60,000 nt of DNA. Source: Takakia lepidozioides. Taxonomy: Eukaryota > Streptophyta > Takakiopsida > Takakiales > Takakiaceae. Every line of letters begins with the position of its first letter. The stretch's first letter is position 1. The DNA lies in assembly GCA_030704615.1 (NCBI GenBank), contig CM060733.1, positions 67,024,001 through 67,084,000 on the forward strand, read 5' to 3'. The position numbers were made by a program, and so were the translations under genes. Positions 43,641-55,855 of this stretch are shown here, one piece after another. Below the pieces are notes generated by a model. It made no database searches, was not told the origin of the DNA, and was given only the letters and a program-made list of their open reading frames with translations.

Positions 43641-45699
43641 GCCTGCATTCCCAGATCACATCCCAGTCTCATATTGAGTACTAAACACTTGCCAACTACT
43701 GACCCAGCCATGGTGATATGCTCAGTCATGTCTGACTTAGCATCAACTACCTTGCCTTCATGGCAATCCATTGGTGCAAAATTCTGGTTGCCTTCGGACA
43801 ATATCACCTCATTTCTCAAATGTCCACTGCACATGGACAACTTTGATCCCTCCATCATGATCAGGTCATACTTTCCTGGTTTGCATGTCCTCTTGGCAGC
43901 CCCCAAGCCCTTGGTTGGAAAACCTAATTGTGGGTGTTTGATGGCACCACCCCTGGTGATTAATCTTTCACCACCATAAAATGCCACTTGCCATTTTGAT
44001 ATGCCCTTCAGGCTTCGCAAGGTTGCATCTTGCAGGGTTTCATGTTCCCTGACTTTGCCTTGTTTGTTTCTCAAACACATTGGTCTCCTCTGGTCTGCAA
44101 TCTGTCTGGATGCCTTGCCATATTCCCTGAATTGCAGCACCACCTCCCAAAAACCTTCCATGTCCTCCTCCTTCTCAAGATCAGGAGGTTTCCTTGGCAC
44201 GTCATAGTGATCCATGTCAATCAGGTTTCCTGTGCACACGAGCATCCCTTCCCTCCTTCTTGTCCTCAGCCATCACCTCAAACTGTGACAGAAAATTTGA
44301 TATCAGATCTGTGTTGTTCAGTTTGTCACCCCAATTGCTCAGTTGGTGCTCCCGTGGTCTTATGTCTACATTGAGCACCTGACCAGCTTGGGTGACCCTC
44401 ATGGTTTGGCTGCTTGTCAATACTGTCCCAAGTCTATGACCAAAGCTGATGTGATAATCCCCAAGGTCCAGCTGAAACCTTTCTCGCTCTTGTTGTTTCC
44501 ATCCCATCTTTTGGCTGTTGCTATTGCAAACCAGCTGACCTGATTCTTCCTTTACTGATGTGGTCTGATCACTGCCTCTGAACAGGCCAGGCTCTTCCCT
44601 CCACCTCTCAGCTTCTTGAATCAGAGATACCTGCAATGACTTAGTGGGTGTTGTCCAAGCTCTCCATTCCTTGAAAGATTTGTGATTCTCCTCATCATGG
44701 GCAGCCTGATTGTGGTGTTGTGCCTTACTATATGATGGGCAATATGCATCACTTGGCCACTTGGGATTCGTATAGTCATTGGTGGCTTCAGGGGACTGGC
44801 TGGCTTGTTCTTTATCATCCAGGCTATCAGTCTTGGTTCCCTGCTCCTCCTCCAGATCCTCTGAGCTCTCTGTGCACCGCTCTCCTTCTATTGAAGATGG
44901 GTGTTTGTTCAGACTTCTGAATGTACCAAGGACAAGATTGATCACTTCAAACAGAATTTGTCCTATATTCACCATCTGAAAAATTGCAGCAAACCTCCTC
45001 CACTGTTGAGTGGTTGGTTTATCTGCTGGTTCTTGGCAAAGGCCTACTCCAAGGTCATTTTCTTCGTGACGAATCCCTTTCAGTCAACACCCTGTTGACT
45101 CTCTCCATTTGGTCAGCCTTGGCTTGATCAGCAATAAGGCAAACTCCTTCTTCCCCGAGCTGTATCTCTTTAGGAGGTTCCATAACTGATCGTGGCTTCC
45201 TTGTGCTTCGGATTAAGCATAAATGTAACCAAAATTTTGAGACAACCCAACCTTTCTGCTGAACAACATCCAGATCTCTTATCTCCTTTTCTATGGGTGG
45301 GATTTCAGGTCTCCTTACATCTACATCTGTGATCTCAAGAGCTGGACAGCCACTCTGGTTTGTGGCATGAACTGGTGATGTCTGCGGACTCACATCTGAT
45401 CCTAAGTTGTAATGCAATTTGATGTCTCTTGTGCATTGTACCAACCTCCCCTTGAGTGCAGCATCCTTCTTGTCATCATTCCCAGGTGTTGCATTGGTTG
45501 TATGGCCTTCCTTGCTTGAGTGTTCAGAACTTTCGATGCAGACAGGTGCATTGCCCCGCATTGTCTTGTATTGAGCATATGCCACTTCCTCTGCTCCCAA
45601 TTGGTGTCCACATGTGTGTCTCTCTGTACACTCCACATGACCCTTCTTGGTTGAACAAAAGACAGTGACCTGCCCATATACATGGCCTTGGTAGCCCAT
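43641..45699 (-). pseudogene. unidentified coding region of an LTR retroelement (between gag and PPR fragment)
   Basis: Several open frames follow one another: 45,699-45,055, 44,975-44,217 and 44,245-43,640. They are hydrophilic, rich in Glu, Lys and Ser (VVQQKGWVVSKFWLHLCLIR; EVMAEDKKEGRDARVH; ITRGGAIKHPQLGFPTKGLG). No protease DSG/DTG, RT YxDD, integrase HHCC or RNase H motif was seen. It may be a non-autonomous element or carry captured sequence. Confidence 0.45.
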
Positions 45700-45799
45700 G
45701 GAACCTTCCTACCTCTGAATTCTTCCTCTCTCACTAAGCTTTGTCCACACGACCCTTGCAAGCTGCTGTTGACGGCATCAAGATGCTTGAATACTGGTG

Positions 45800-46480
45800 T
45801 GGCAGTACAATGGTGGTCAAGATCACTCCCTTTTACTGACTCTAGCTTGGTTTCAGAGTTTTCCCGCAGGACTTGCTCTGCCATCAAGCGTGCATCCTGC
45901 CAACTTGATTCCAGAGGCATCTTATCAACCTTCTCAAGCCCTCTTTCTAGATCACTAACTATTTCAAGCGCTTCATTCATATCCGCAAATGTCCTCCCCA
46001 AGAGTATTGTTACAATCTCAGGTTTCAATCCTTTCACAAATCTCCTCTTTCGCTCAATGTCAGAAACTTGAGCTTTGCAACACCAACCATTCAATCTGTC
46101 AAAGTACTTCCTTACATCCTCTTTGTCATCTTGTTTTATACTGTCCACCATCCCCCTGGTTTCAGCCTATACATGATCCTCTCCGAACTTTAGGATGACT
46201 GCACTCTGAAACTTCCACCAGTTGTTGAGTTTAGGGTTCTGCATCTTATACCAAGTGTCTGCTTGTGCTTTAAGATTCGGCCTTGCCAAAGACAAGAGCT
46301 TGTCTTCTCCAAAGCCCCGGAGCTCTCCTTCCAAGTATAGTTCCTTGATCCAGCGATGAACATCCTCATTACTCCTCCCTGCAAATGGACTATCCAGTCG
46401 ACCCCCATTTGCTCGTCATTGCATCCAACATGATTATGGCATTCTCTCACAGGTTGCTGCAAGTGCTTGCACTTTGCCCA
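45800..46480 (-). pseudogene. LTR retroelement gag
   Basis: The core is split over two frames. The upstream one reads NEDVHRWIKELYLEGELRGF, EDKLLSLARPNLKAQADTWY and NNWWKFQSAVILKFGEDH; after a stop in the same frame it continues MVDSIKQDDKEDVRKYFDRL and RRFVKGLKPEIVTILLG. This is the standard Retrotrans_gag helix pattern, ending with 'RFVKGLKPEI'. A TAG near 46,165 and the sequence after it break the frame. No zinc knuckle is seen. Confidence 0.75.
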
Positions 46481-46659
46481 AACTCCCATTCTTCAGACCA
46501 TCATGCTTGCTGTTTCCCCCAGCCCTTTAACTCACTCCCAAGATTATTCTAGGACCATGGAAGGTGCACCCTTGGCTGAACCAATGTCTTGGTGCATTAA
46601 CTTCTCTCAAACTCCCTAATGACTTTACCATAAAAGAAACTCGGTCCTTTGACCATCTA

Positions 46660-46672
46660 GCTCTGATACCAA
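46660..46672 (-). promoter_or_regulatory. primer binding site (initiator-Met tRNA type)
   Basis: On the minus strand TTGGTATCAGAGC follows the LTR end. It is complementary to the 3' end of plant initiator methionine tRNA, the usual primer of many plant LTR elements. It fixes the strand and the left LTR boundary. Confidence 0.85.
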
Positions 46673-47340
46673 AAAGAAGGGCATAAATCCCTTCTGTCTA
46701 ATTCTAATCTAGTTCTTAGTGAAAGGTAAGCTTGCTAGCCTAAGACACAAGCCCTTAATCAGTGGATCTACACCATTCATGATCAGAGGCCAGATGCCCT
46801 CATCCACGCCACAGTGGAAGAGAAGACATGGATGGGACTGGGAAGTTTCTCCCTTTCATGACTTGGTACATCTAAGTAGGGTTTGCGTGCACCAATAAGG
46901 TTGGTGTGATGATTTCAGTCTTACAAACAGATCACTATCAAGGTGAACACACAGCCTATGAAGTGATTCCCTTTAAGCTGTACTTGCTGAACTTCCTCCA
47001 GAATGATAGCACTATGATGTGAGAAGGCAACATGGATATACCACAATGTACAGACATAGGTAAATCCTGCCTCTCATGGTTTTTCTTTTATCTCACAAGT
47101 GACCCTCCCTTCATTCTTCCTTTTTACCCAAACAAAGACCCTCTTCTTTCTGATGCTTGCTGAAGCAATCAGTTTGTCAGGCAGTGGATACAAAACGCCC
47201 CTTAACTGTATCTATATTCTTCCAAGCACCACATCTGCATTCAGCCTTTAAGCAACAAATTTCCAAAGCTGAGCCCTCTCATTCTAACTATCAAAATGCA
47301 AGGACAGTATCAGTCATGCAACCTTTAAGTGATGAGGAGA
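46673..47340 (-). mobile_element. 5' LTR of the gag-bearing retroelement
   Basis: On the minus strand this is the upstream LTR, ending at the primer binding site. It is shared with fragments A (7840-7988) and B (10,120-10,623), which are inverted relative to it. The outer limit is uncertain because segment C (47,342-47,665) is also shared with the 8-kb locus but in the other relative arrangement. The matching 3' LTR was not found between 37 and 43.4 kb. Confidence 0.7.
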
Positions 47341-47341
47341 G

Positions 47342-47665
47342 CCTCTATCAACATTCCAAGAGACACAATCATCATCTGCCATTCTCTCTACACCTCCCTG
47401 GTTTGAAGTCCATACCACCACTCCATTCCATTTTTCAAAATGTTCTCATCTCATTTATACTAACTCCAAAGCCAAGAAGAAGAAGACCCTTCGCACTTAA
47501 CTGATACATACCCCTGTTCAAGCGGTGGGTTCCATGCTCGAGCTGGCACCTCACCCTCTCTGTCATCATCCGCCTTAATGCTTGTTGTTACTTGCATCCC
47601 CCGGCGCTTCTCCAAAATGAAGATGTCGTATACTAAATTCTTCATTGTTGCAGCACCCAGTCTAC
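47342..47665 (+). repeat. segment 'C', copy of 7990-8345
   Basis: Direct copy of 7990-8345. The minus strand reads VPARAWNPPLEQGYVSVKCE as in the 8-kb copy, where one residue differs (H for Q). Confidence 0.7.
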
Positions 47666-48470
47666 ATTAATTCCTAATCTTAAAAGTTCTTCAAGGCCTG
47701 ACAGTTCTGCTCTCTCCCGGCAGCCCCCTTACCATCTTGCCAGACAACTCTTGTTTTTCCCCTCATTACTGCTATCTTACCCTAAGATGAGATCTCCAAC
47801 TTTGACAACAAGCTACTGTGGCCACAGCCCTTATGCATATTTATAGTCGTTCCCCCCACAACTCTTATCATCTCTCAGCAGGCCTAAATCTTTATCCCTT
47901 CAAGGCCTTCCTTTCTGTCAACAGCACATAGTGTCAAAGTGCTCATTCCACCGCAGGCCTATCCTCCAGCGATCCCCACTCTTCAAAGCAGCTAAGTGAT
48001 GATGGCACCGCCTCCCTTCATCTGGCACGAGCACATTTTACCAAGCTCTGTCCTTGCACGCTTATCCTCCAGCGAGTCTAAATTTGCAATTCATCAAAGA
48101 AATGACGGCACGGCTTCTTCCTTCTAGCAGCTGCACAAGTTACAACGTTGCCTCCCCTTTGTCTCCCCTTCATTACTACTATCTTAATTATGCTTCATGG
48201 CAAATCAAGACAAACAGAATGTGCTTAAGTCACCTTCTACACACTGCCCCTGCTCATTCCCTTGCCCGCAGCACTCTCAGGCCTCCCCGATATTGCATCC
48301 TCGATGACAATGAAACACATCCATCTAACGAGAGAAATTTGTTTATCCAATGAATGAAAAACCCACTAGGCACGACTCAACCCCTATCACACTGGTACTG
48401 GCCCCTCTCTTGAATACAAACAACTCAGTGAGCAACAGTAAAATTTAAAATTGCCCCTACTGCATTCACA
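47666..48470. other. no recognised gene
   Basis: C/T-rich sequence with a few short frames and no motif. Confidence 0.4.
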
Positions 48471-49001
48471 CTACACTACCTTGGCGAGAGCCACCCTTTG
48501 TCTCCCCTTTGCGCCTTGATCATTGCCCCTCCTGTCACTTTCAATGTCAGATCTGCCCGGAAATTCAAAGACCTCTAGAGTTGAGCGTCTTTCCTCCGCA
48601 CCTCCGTGTTGTGACGAAGAGAAAAAACTGGGAATTAGAGACCCTCCCTTTGCTTCCCTTGAATCACAAAGTCTATTGGTCATCTCCTTCCGCAGATTGC
48701 CTCCATCAACCTCTGTCGCAGTGTACAGCTGTTGTGGCTGAATGCAAGTTAGCACAAAATCATACTCCCCAGGCTTCCCGATCGTCTGCAAATGGTGGCA
48801 CATGCCATCAATCATTGCATTAGCAGCGGCGAACTCCCCCCGAAGCCATGAAATGAAGGCATCTCGCTCATCTGGAATCCAATGTCTCGATTTGAAAATC
48901 CCGCTACGCAGTAGGCATAAGAACACCTCTATTGTCGACTTGACATATGTTTTACTTGCCGTAGCTACCTCATACTGTGTTTGGCATTTTATTGCGTACA
49001 T
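48471..49001 (-). pseudogene. ALKBH10-type RNA demethylase, N-terminal exon relic
   Basis: The stretch RDAFISWLRGEFAAANAMID followed by MCHHLQTIGKPGEYDFVL closely resembles the N-terminal helical region of plant ALKBH9/10-type proteins (EFAAANAIID..). The following Glu/Lys/Ser-rich part is poorly conserved in that family. The Fe(II)/2-oxoglutarate dioxygenase core (HxD..H) is not in this window. The upstream part of the frame (before about 48,890) may be intron read-through; a possible acceptor (ttccag|ATGAGCG) lies there. Assignment rests on one motif block of about 40 residues. Confidence 0.45.
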
Positions 49002-50179
49002 CTCCGAAAGCCATATCCGCCCTTGATGAGGAGCAGGAAGCTACCCTGTTTGCTACACACCCAGAGTGGGAGCGGGTTGCAGAAATGCTGCGCTGCTGCT
49101 GCTACGTTGTTCAACCAACATCCAATCGAAATTTGTTGTGGCTCGGTCAAAGGTTCAAAAAGACAGCTGCGGACAGTGTGAAGGCCGCGAAAGCCCATGC
49201 TGTTTATGTGAGGAATCGCCACACACTACTGAAATGACGTTCATTTCGCAGATCTGTAGATCCCATAGAAAAGCAGGGTTTCCACAACGTTATCAATAAA
49301 GATACGCGCGCTACTTGGTCTTGGGACAAAAATGAAAATCGAGATGCAACGTTGGTCAAAGACAATGCTAGTGTCCCCTCAACCTGCACTGCTAATATCT
49401 CTGCAATCACTGCGATGCCACGATCTCCATCCGCCGCCAGTTCATACCTCCGAAATACAAAAATGAATCATATCAAGCTATTTCAGAACGTAATCCTTAA
49501 TGCAGCCACTCAAGAAGACCAGAATTCTCACCAAAACACCTAGTTTCATGTCGCTCCATAGGACATCTGAATGTCTATTCGTGTTTCAAGCAGACACGGG
49601 CATCAAACACCAGATCGCACCTACATGAGCTGCTACAATCAATCCTCAACCTGCGCTACTGGCAAACAAGTATGCAGAAATAGGAAACAAACCTATTAAC
49701 AATGACGGTACAGGTGTGAAGCGCTCTGGTGAGCTTAATTGCGAAGGCCTAGTGCAGCAGCAGTGCAGACGATGATGGTGAGTCAGCAACAAGGGGGAAA
49801 CAGACAGACAGCCAACCAGCCAGACAGACAGTAGTACTCATGAAAAGGGTGCCTCATATTTGGTGTTGATTTTAGTAGTAGGTACTTATCAAATGCGTGT
49901 GCTATGGAACAACCCCGTGAGAATGGATGTACGAGAGCTCATCGCATTCAAAAATCATCCATATCTCATCGCTGCAATTCGTATGATGAATGAAAAGAGG
50001 TGGTCATGGATGACAAAAGGACATAGAGATGAAATATGTTTCATCCATAGACTTGATTTCATTTAAAGGCACAGTTCCGAGAACATAAGGGTTCAAGAAT
50101 GGGATTGTCAATAACTTCTCATCCTTCATTTCTCTTGTCTCTTAAGTTCTTTGCTCATCCAGTTGCTTATTTTTAGAAA
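49002..50179. other. no recognised gene
   Basis: A frame at 48,977-49,237 (+) contains LFATHPEWERVAEMLRCC and AKAHAVYVRNRHTLLK, which look protein-like but are unknown to me. 49,795-49,832 has a short (GACA)n-like stretch. Confidence 0.35.
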
Positions 50180-50612
50180 TTCGACAATTTGACTAGAGCC
50201 CTAATTTGGTACTGAATGTACACGATCATTGTCAATGAACCATATCGCATGGATTCCGCACGACTATTTGTCACAAAGCTAAGGAATGTTGAAAATACAC
50301 GGAATCATTGCAAGGCTCTAATGTGATACCAAATTGATATTAAATCTGCATTGGTGCAATTCGTGCGTATTCCATACTCTGTCTGCCTTCCATCTCTAAC
50401 GTGCGATTGTCGCACGGATTTCGTCTCATACGGATTCCGTGTGTAATTAATATCATTGCGTCAAACATTACAATAACACGGCTTTCGCATTACAGTGATG
50501 GATGTCACTTCCGTGCCATAAAGATACGTCCAAACCCACGGATGTAGTACGAATACATTGTATGGCGAAATCTGCACGGATTTTGTTAAAAATCCGTGAC
50601 TCGGGATCTTTG
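50180..50612 (+). mobile_element. CCGTGCG-motif element end, second copy
   Basis: Rich in 'cacggat', 'tcgcacgga' and 'ttccgtg' motifs. It ends in 'aaaaatccgtgactcgggat' then ctttgagat, the same end as 19,404-19,434. As at 19.4 kb, it is followed at once by the dispersed array sequence, here in opposite orientation. Confidence 0.5.
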
Positions 50613-50825
50613 AGATTTGGATGCATAGGGGATTGTACTTGGACTTAGATGACATTGGACACTGGAGCTCGCACTTGGGCCTCTACATGGGAGAAGCACT
50701 TAGATACATAGGAGATTACACTTGGCTTATATTTCAATTCTTCACACATGGGCAAAAGGCACAGGCTATCCTAGGCCTAGATCTCCCAAACACGAGGGTC
50801 TCTGGATACATAAGGGCACTACAAG
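50613..50825 (-). repeat. R2 unit of the dispersed array (inverted)
   Basis: Reverse complement of the R2 unit (19,815-20,075; 22,430-22,675): 'ggattgtacttggacttaga', 'acacatgggcaaaaggcaca', 'ggcctagatctcccaaac'. It ends before a poly-T run. Confidence 0.8.
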
Positions 50826-53640
50826 ATTTTTTTTTTTTTAAATGGGGGGGTAACGAGCCCTGAGCGCGCGCGGTCAGGGTGACGGCATATTAGTCTAGGG
50901 GGGCCGTGGTAAGTTTCGGTGTAGGTTGGGCTCACTGAACCGCATACCCAACTGCGGTTAGTGCAGGGGGTCCGTGGGCATACATGGTGGCTATGATCAC
51001 TATCTAAGTCCTACCGGCAAAGAGAAATCACGTACTCCTCTTCACAGGGCGAGTTTGCGTTTCTAAGTGCTACGGTATCCTACAATCTACTTAGTAACTG
51101 CCTTCCAAGTCTTTGTGTTTTATTGTCTAATTCCTACCGCCTCCCCCGAGCCGCCTACAGCCGGGACATGTTTTAATCCCTTCACAAAGCACCTGCCGAG
51201 CCTAGGAAGAAGAGAGAAAATCTTCCTCTTCCAATGCCCCTCCTTCACCGAGTGCTTAAGTTCAAGTCATCTCTGATGGAAGGGCCAACGCTTCCTACCC
51301 CAGTGCCTAAAATACTTTGTCTTAGCAAAGGAGTGGCCAAAATACTTATCATAATTCAATAGGTTCACCAAGTTCAATAAGGTGGTTCTAAGCCCCTCAA
51401 CTCAATAAGTTCAATCAGTTTAATCAACGCCCTTCAGGCTATAACGTGCACCACGTGCATTTATCATATTTAAGTAATTTTATAAATTAGAAATGCTGGA
51501 AAATAAAATAGATCAAGAAAATCAGGAAAAATAGCTCCCTATGGGAAATCATGTGGGGAATCCAAAGATACCCTTGGCGCCTAAAGATGCCCTTGGGACC
51601 CTGTGGGAACCCAATGAGAACCGAGGAACATTCGGGAATCGTTCCCTGTCGCGGGGATCTACCGCGGCCCTATCGGATGAATGAATCTCGCTGAGAGCTC
51701 ATCCCTGCCACTACATTGGTTAGTCCAGAACATGCATGCGTAAATAATAAAATAACCACTGGTAGATCCAAGCCAGATTTCACCCCTTTACATTATTTTA
51801 AGGCGCTTGTGCGCTTTCCCTCCGTGGAAAAAGTCATCCTCTACCTTGGGCTCTGACACAAAGGCGCAATGTAGCCGAGTTTTTAGGACAGAGTACTTTC
51901 TCTCCTCCCTTGTCTCTCGAGGTCTCCGCCTCTAGCTCATTGCTCATATGCCCGCTTGGCTCTCAGTCATAAGAACGCTCCCCTCCAAGGCTATGTCCTC
52001 CCAAAATCCTAGAATTTATCTACCATTGGCGCCTTAGATAATGACTCATAACCCTTAGAGGGGTATAAATTGAATCTAATAGCTAAAGGTAAGAATACCC
52101 CCCCTTTAAGGGAATTTGCAGACGCATTGTCCGCTGGGTAAAATGCCCCTGCCACGTGGCGGGGCGCAGATCCGCGCGTAGCGGTCCAAGCCGTGGACCG
52201 CTGCGGTTAATGCTGGCGTCCGCCGGTCCGTCTCAGCTTTTGGTTATCCTGCGGGTAAAGACCCGCACCTTGCTCGCACGCTTCAGGGCCTCACGCCTGA
52301 GCCACGCGGCTGATGTATTTGATCTCAGTACGACTTAAGGTCAGTGCTGGGGCCCTGCTCCCCGTACGTCGTGGCTGGGCCACGGCTGCCTCCACGCTTT
52401 TAGTAATCAAGTGCCTACTCTCTAGGCGCAGCACCCGAGCTCCTCCTGGGCTGCTCGCGACCTTGGGGCAGCTGCTGTCCAACGAAATTAGCCCGCCCAA
52501 ACCCCAAGACAAAAAAAATACAACCCACCCTCCCCTAGGCCTTCATGGCTTGCTAATGGGGGGGGGGGAATTAGCACATAGTGGCCTTATAGTGGCCTTA
52601 TATCATAGATCTAGCCTACTGACCTGCCTTTGCCAGAGCTGACTATATTTCAAATTAGTAATCAAACACAAAGATTCTTTCTTCAAACAATTCAATACAA
52701 GCCTCTATTGGTATCATTTCCAATAGGCTATGGGGTTCTTCCCCTTGTCAATTCTAGACATGAAATAGTGGGATTCCACAATACACTCTCCTCTTTTGAA
52801 GAGCCTAAATCAGATTTTCAACTTCAAGCTTTGCTTGGAAAATAAATGAATCACATACATAAATGGTGAAATGGTAATATGAGATCAACCTTTCTATGCG
52901 AGAGTGCTTGGGATGCTCTATCGACTCAAGTAATGGTACTCTATGCGGCCTCCACTTGGGCTCTTGTCCATAAGTCCACACCAACCCCTCCTACTCGTCC
53001 TCAAGTCACTTTCCTCTACGTGAAATTGCCCTCTTCTTTCACAAATGAAATGGCTCAAAGGCCCACAAGCTAGGCCACTTGCCTTAGCTCACAAGAATTC
53101 TACCTAACTATGAAGCTTCAAGCTCCACTCCCTAGGATCTAGCCTCCTCAAGCCTCAAACTAACAACATTACAACAACAAGAGGAAACTAGGCAAGAGAA
53201 AGAACTAGATGAAGAACAAGAGAAGCTTTGCCCTTCTTTTATACTGTTTTTGAGTCTAATAAACTAATGGAAATATTCATTAAACTATTGTTTCCTTGGA
53301 GGATCTATAATATAATATTTAACATGGATGAAAAGTCTTGGAGGCAAATGAAAGCTGGCTTTTCATCCATCCAACTGGATGACTAGTTGGCGCGAGTTGT
53401 CATTTCATCCATCCAGCTCCTCAAGGCGAATTCCAGGATTTTTCATCCATCCAAGAAGTAGAAATGCAAATAATAGGCCCTGCCGTCGACTCAATAATTT
53501 GGCTCCGCTGCTAATCAGCTCCATAAATCACCAAACTTGGTGACAAACTACAATTATATACCCCGTATCAGCCTGTAAATTCTCAGCTCCATCGGTGGTA
53601 AAAAGTTGCACTTCTCGCCATTCGTCGTATTTTCACTACA
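50826..53640. other. no recognised gene
   Basis: GC-rich patches (50,850-51,000; 51,600-51,700; 52,140-52,500) show short inverted motifs such as 'gcgggtaaagacccgc' but no gene. The remaining part is ordinary AT-rich sequence with poly-G (52,558-52,568). None of the open frames has a recognised domain. Confidence 0.4.
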
Positions 53641-55855
53641 CACAAATTTTGTGGTATTTTTGGAAATCAAATCCCTGGTGATGGGGTCTTTGACCCTGCC
53701 ACTGAGTCATAGGTTGTCCAGAGTCCCCTCCATTGTCCCGCACCGCTAACAAGTCCACGCTTTGCCGTTTGAAGTCGTCCTGACCTACTGTCATTCCGAT
53801 GCGGCCAATTGCTTTGTTACGATATTTCATCGTTGTACATGTCGCTTCCACCAATTGCTAAGCTCCTCGCCGTGTGTTCCTACTGGACTTGAAAGGCGGG
53901 AGAAAAGAGAGATCGCAATCTGGGACTGCAACAGTCGTCCTGTATTGTTTGAACATGATTAACTTGCCGTTTCTGGTACCGAATTGGCAGTCTAATCTGC
54001 TGTCGATGCAGCTTCCTACGGTCAACTTGACACCAGAGTTCCACTCCATGGTCGTCGCAGACACTGTCTAATTTCCTACGTGCTTTACCAACGATTTCCA
54101 GACAACTAACAAACTAACATATTTTGACAGTACAATGCCGAAACCACTTGTCTTATGATAAAAAATGATCTGAAAATAAAAATGTACCAATATATGCATC
54201 TACATATATGGCGACCAATGGGGAACACTCGTCCCGAGTGTAAGAGAATCCAGGATCTCTGGTTTGTAAAATCCCCCTACTAGGGTATCCCTGATATCCT
54301 TTGGAGTCAACGACTCCCTTGAGTAAAGATAAGAATAATTCCCCTCAGGCTCTTCATCCTCGGAGAGAGTTCGAGTCTTTCGGGAGAGAGGAGGAAATAA
54401 AAGCAAAAGCCAAAAAATGTTTCAAAACCACCCAGCTCGTCCTCTTTGGAGAGAGTTGGAGTTCCCAGATAAAAAATTCTTCAAAACCGCCACTCTCCCC
54501 CATCGGACTGGGTTCGAATCCCCTAGATGATGTAAGAGAGATATGCGCGGTGTAAATTGATGATTCTACTCTAAAATAGCCTTGGAAGGACTTTGGTTCT
54601 ACCTTACTTGACATGGCTTACAGGGACCTCTCATGGATGTGCACAGCTCATTGTAACATGCTGGGGCCTCGACTCGAGCTCGGACGGGCCTAAATGCTCA
54701 TAAACATGATGCTTCTGGGAGTCCTAATTCTTGGCTCCCATAACAACAGAAAAGATTGGATACTCGAGGACCCTACCCATGAAATAGACGCACCATTTCT
54801 AACTACAATCTAACTTGGTTCATGACTCGCAGGGACCTCTCATGGATTTCGCAGAGCTCATGATGAAATTCTTGACCTAAGAAACGATTGGATCCATTAT
54901 GAACCTCAGAGGACCATACTCTGGAACAACGTATCATTCTATCTGAAGAGGTCACAGGCCCTTCTGGGTTTTCCTGTGCCTGACGCCCTTCACTCTTGTG
55001 AGGGAAGCAACAACCACTGCTCTACAACTCACCTTTTATCCCCTCACTGCTTCTGACTTTTCTCTCTCTACGAAGAATGCTGCAGCGGGGTAAGGTGAAA
55101 ATGACAAAAGGTTTAAGGTTAGAATCCCTGTGCGGAAAGTCGTTGTGCTCCATGCAGGGAGCATCAGTATACTGCAGAATGCTTGATACAACAAGCATTT
55201 ACTTCTTCTCGAGATATGCTTGAGCAGACACAGATTTACTCTGTGATAAAAAAAACAAATGATGATCGACAATGTGCATTGAACAAGAGTGCATATATTA
55301 GCCAACCCATTGTTCCCATTCCTGCACCTGTGGTTCTTCACTTGGTGAAGAAGAAAAGAAACTCACAACACGTGATTAGTAACGACAATGTATGAAGTCT
55401 TCTACTTGGCAATTGGATGGTCATAGCTTTCATAGCTTATGCCATTTGAAACAAATTCTAATTCTACAAGGTGGGTTAGATTACTGCACTCTATGTGCCC
55501 CGCATCCCAAGGTTTCTCCTTGTGGATTCCAATAACTACCCGAAAATTCACTCTGGAGAACAAACCACCTCTTTAATGCAACTGCGTTGCCCCACATCCC
55601 AAGATCCACCCTTGGAACTCCAAGAAAGAGTGTCAATAACCTACTTGGGTAAAAGCCCTACTGACTTCTTCCCATTGGAGAAGTTTCATTGGATTATTGC
55701 AACTTAGTTGCCCCGCACTCCACCTCATTGTGGAGCTCCAATAACCAATGAGTCAATGGGTAGGAAATACCAACATTTCCTTCCAACAAACCGGGACGAA
55801 ATCCTAAAGATCTCTCCCTTAGTGGGGGGAAATATAGTTCATTGGTTAATGGAAC
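53641..55855. other. no recognised gene
   Basis: Short frames without motifs. 'gggttcgaatcccctaga' at about 54,509 is a B-box-like sequence but no tRNA fold was found around it. Confidence 0.4.

Noticed and set aside
50826-52560. GC-rich inverted motifs as a transposon end
   Set aside because: Ends could not be matched and no ORF or second copy is visible.
54420-54540. tRNA gene suggested by 'gggttcgaatcccctaga'
   Set aside because: The B-box-like sequence is isolated; no acceptor, D or anticodon arms can be built around it.
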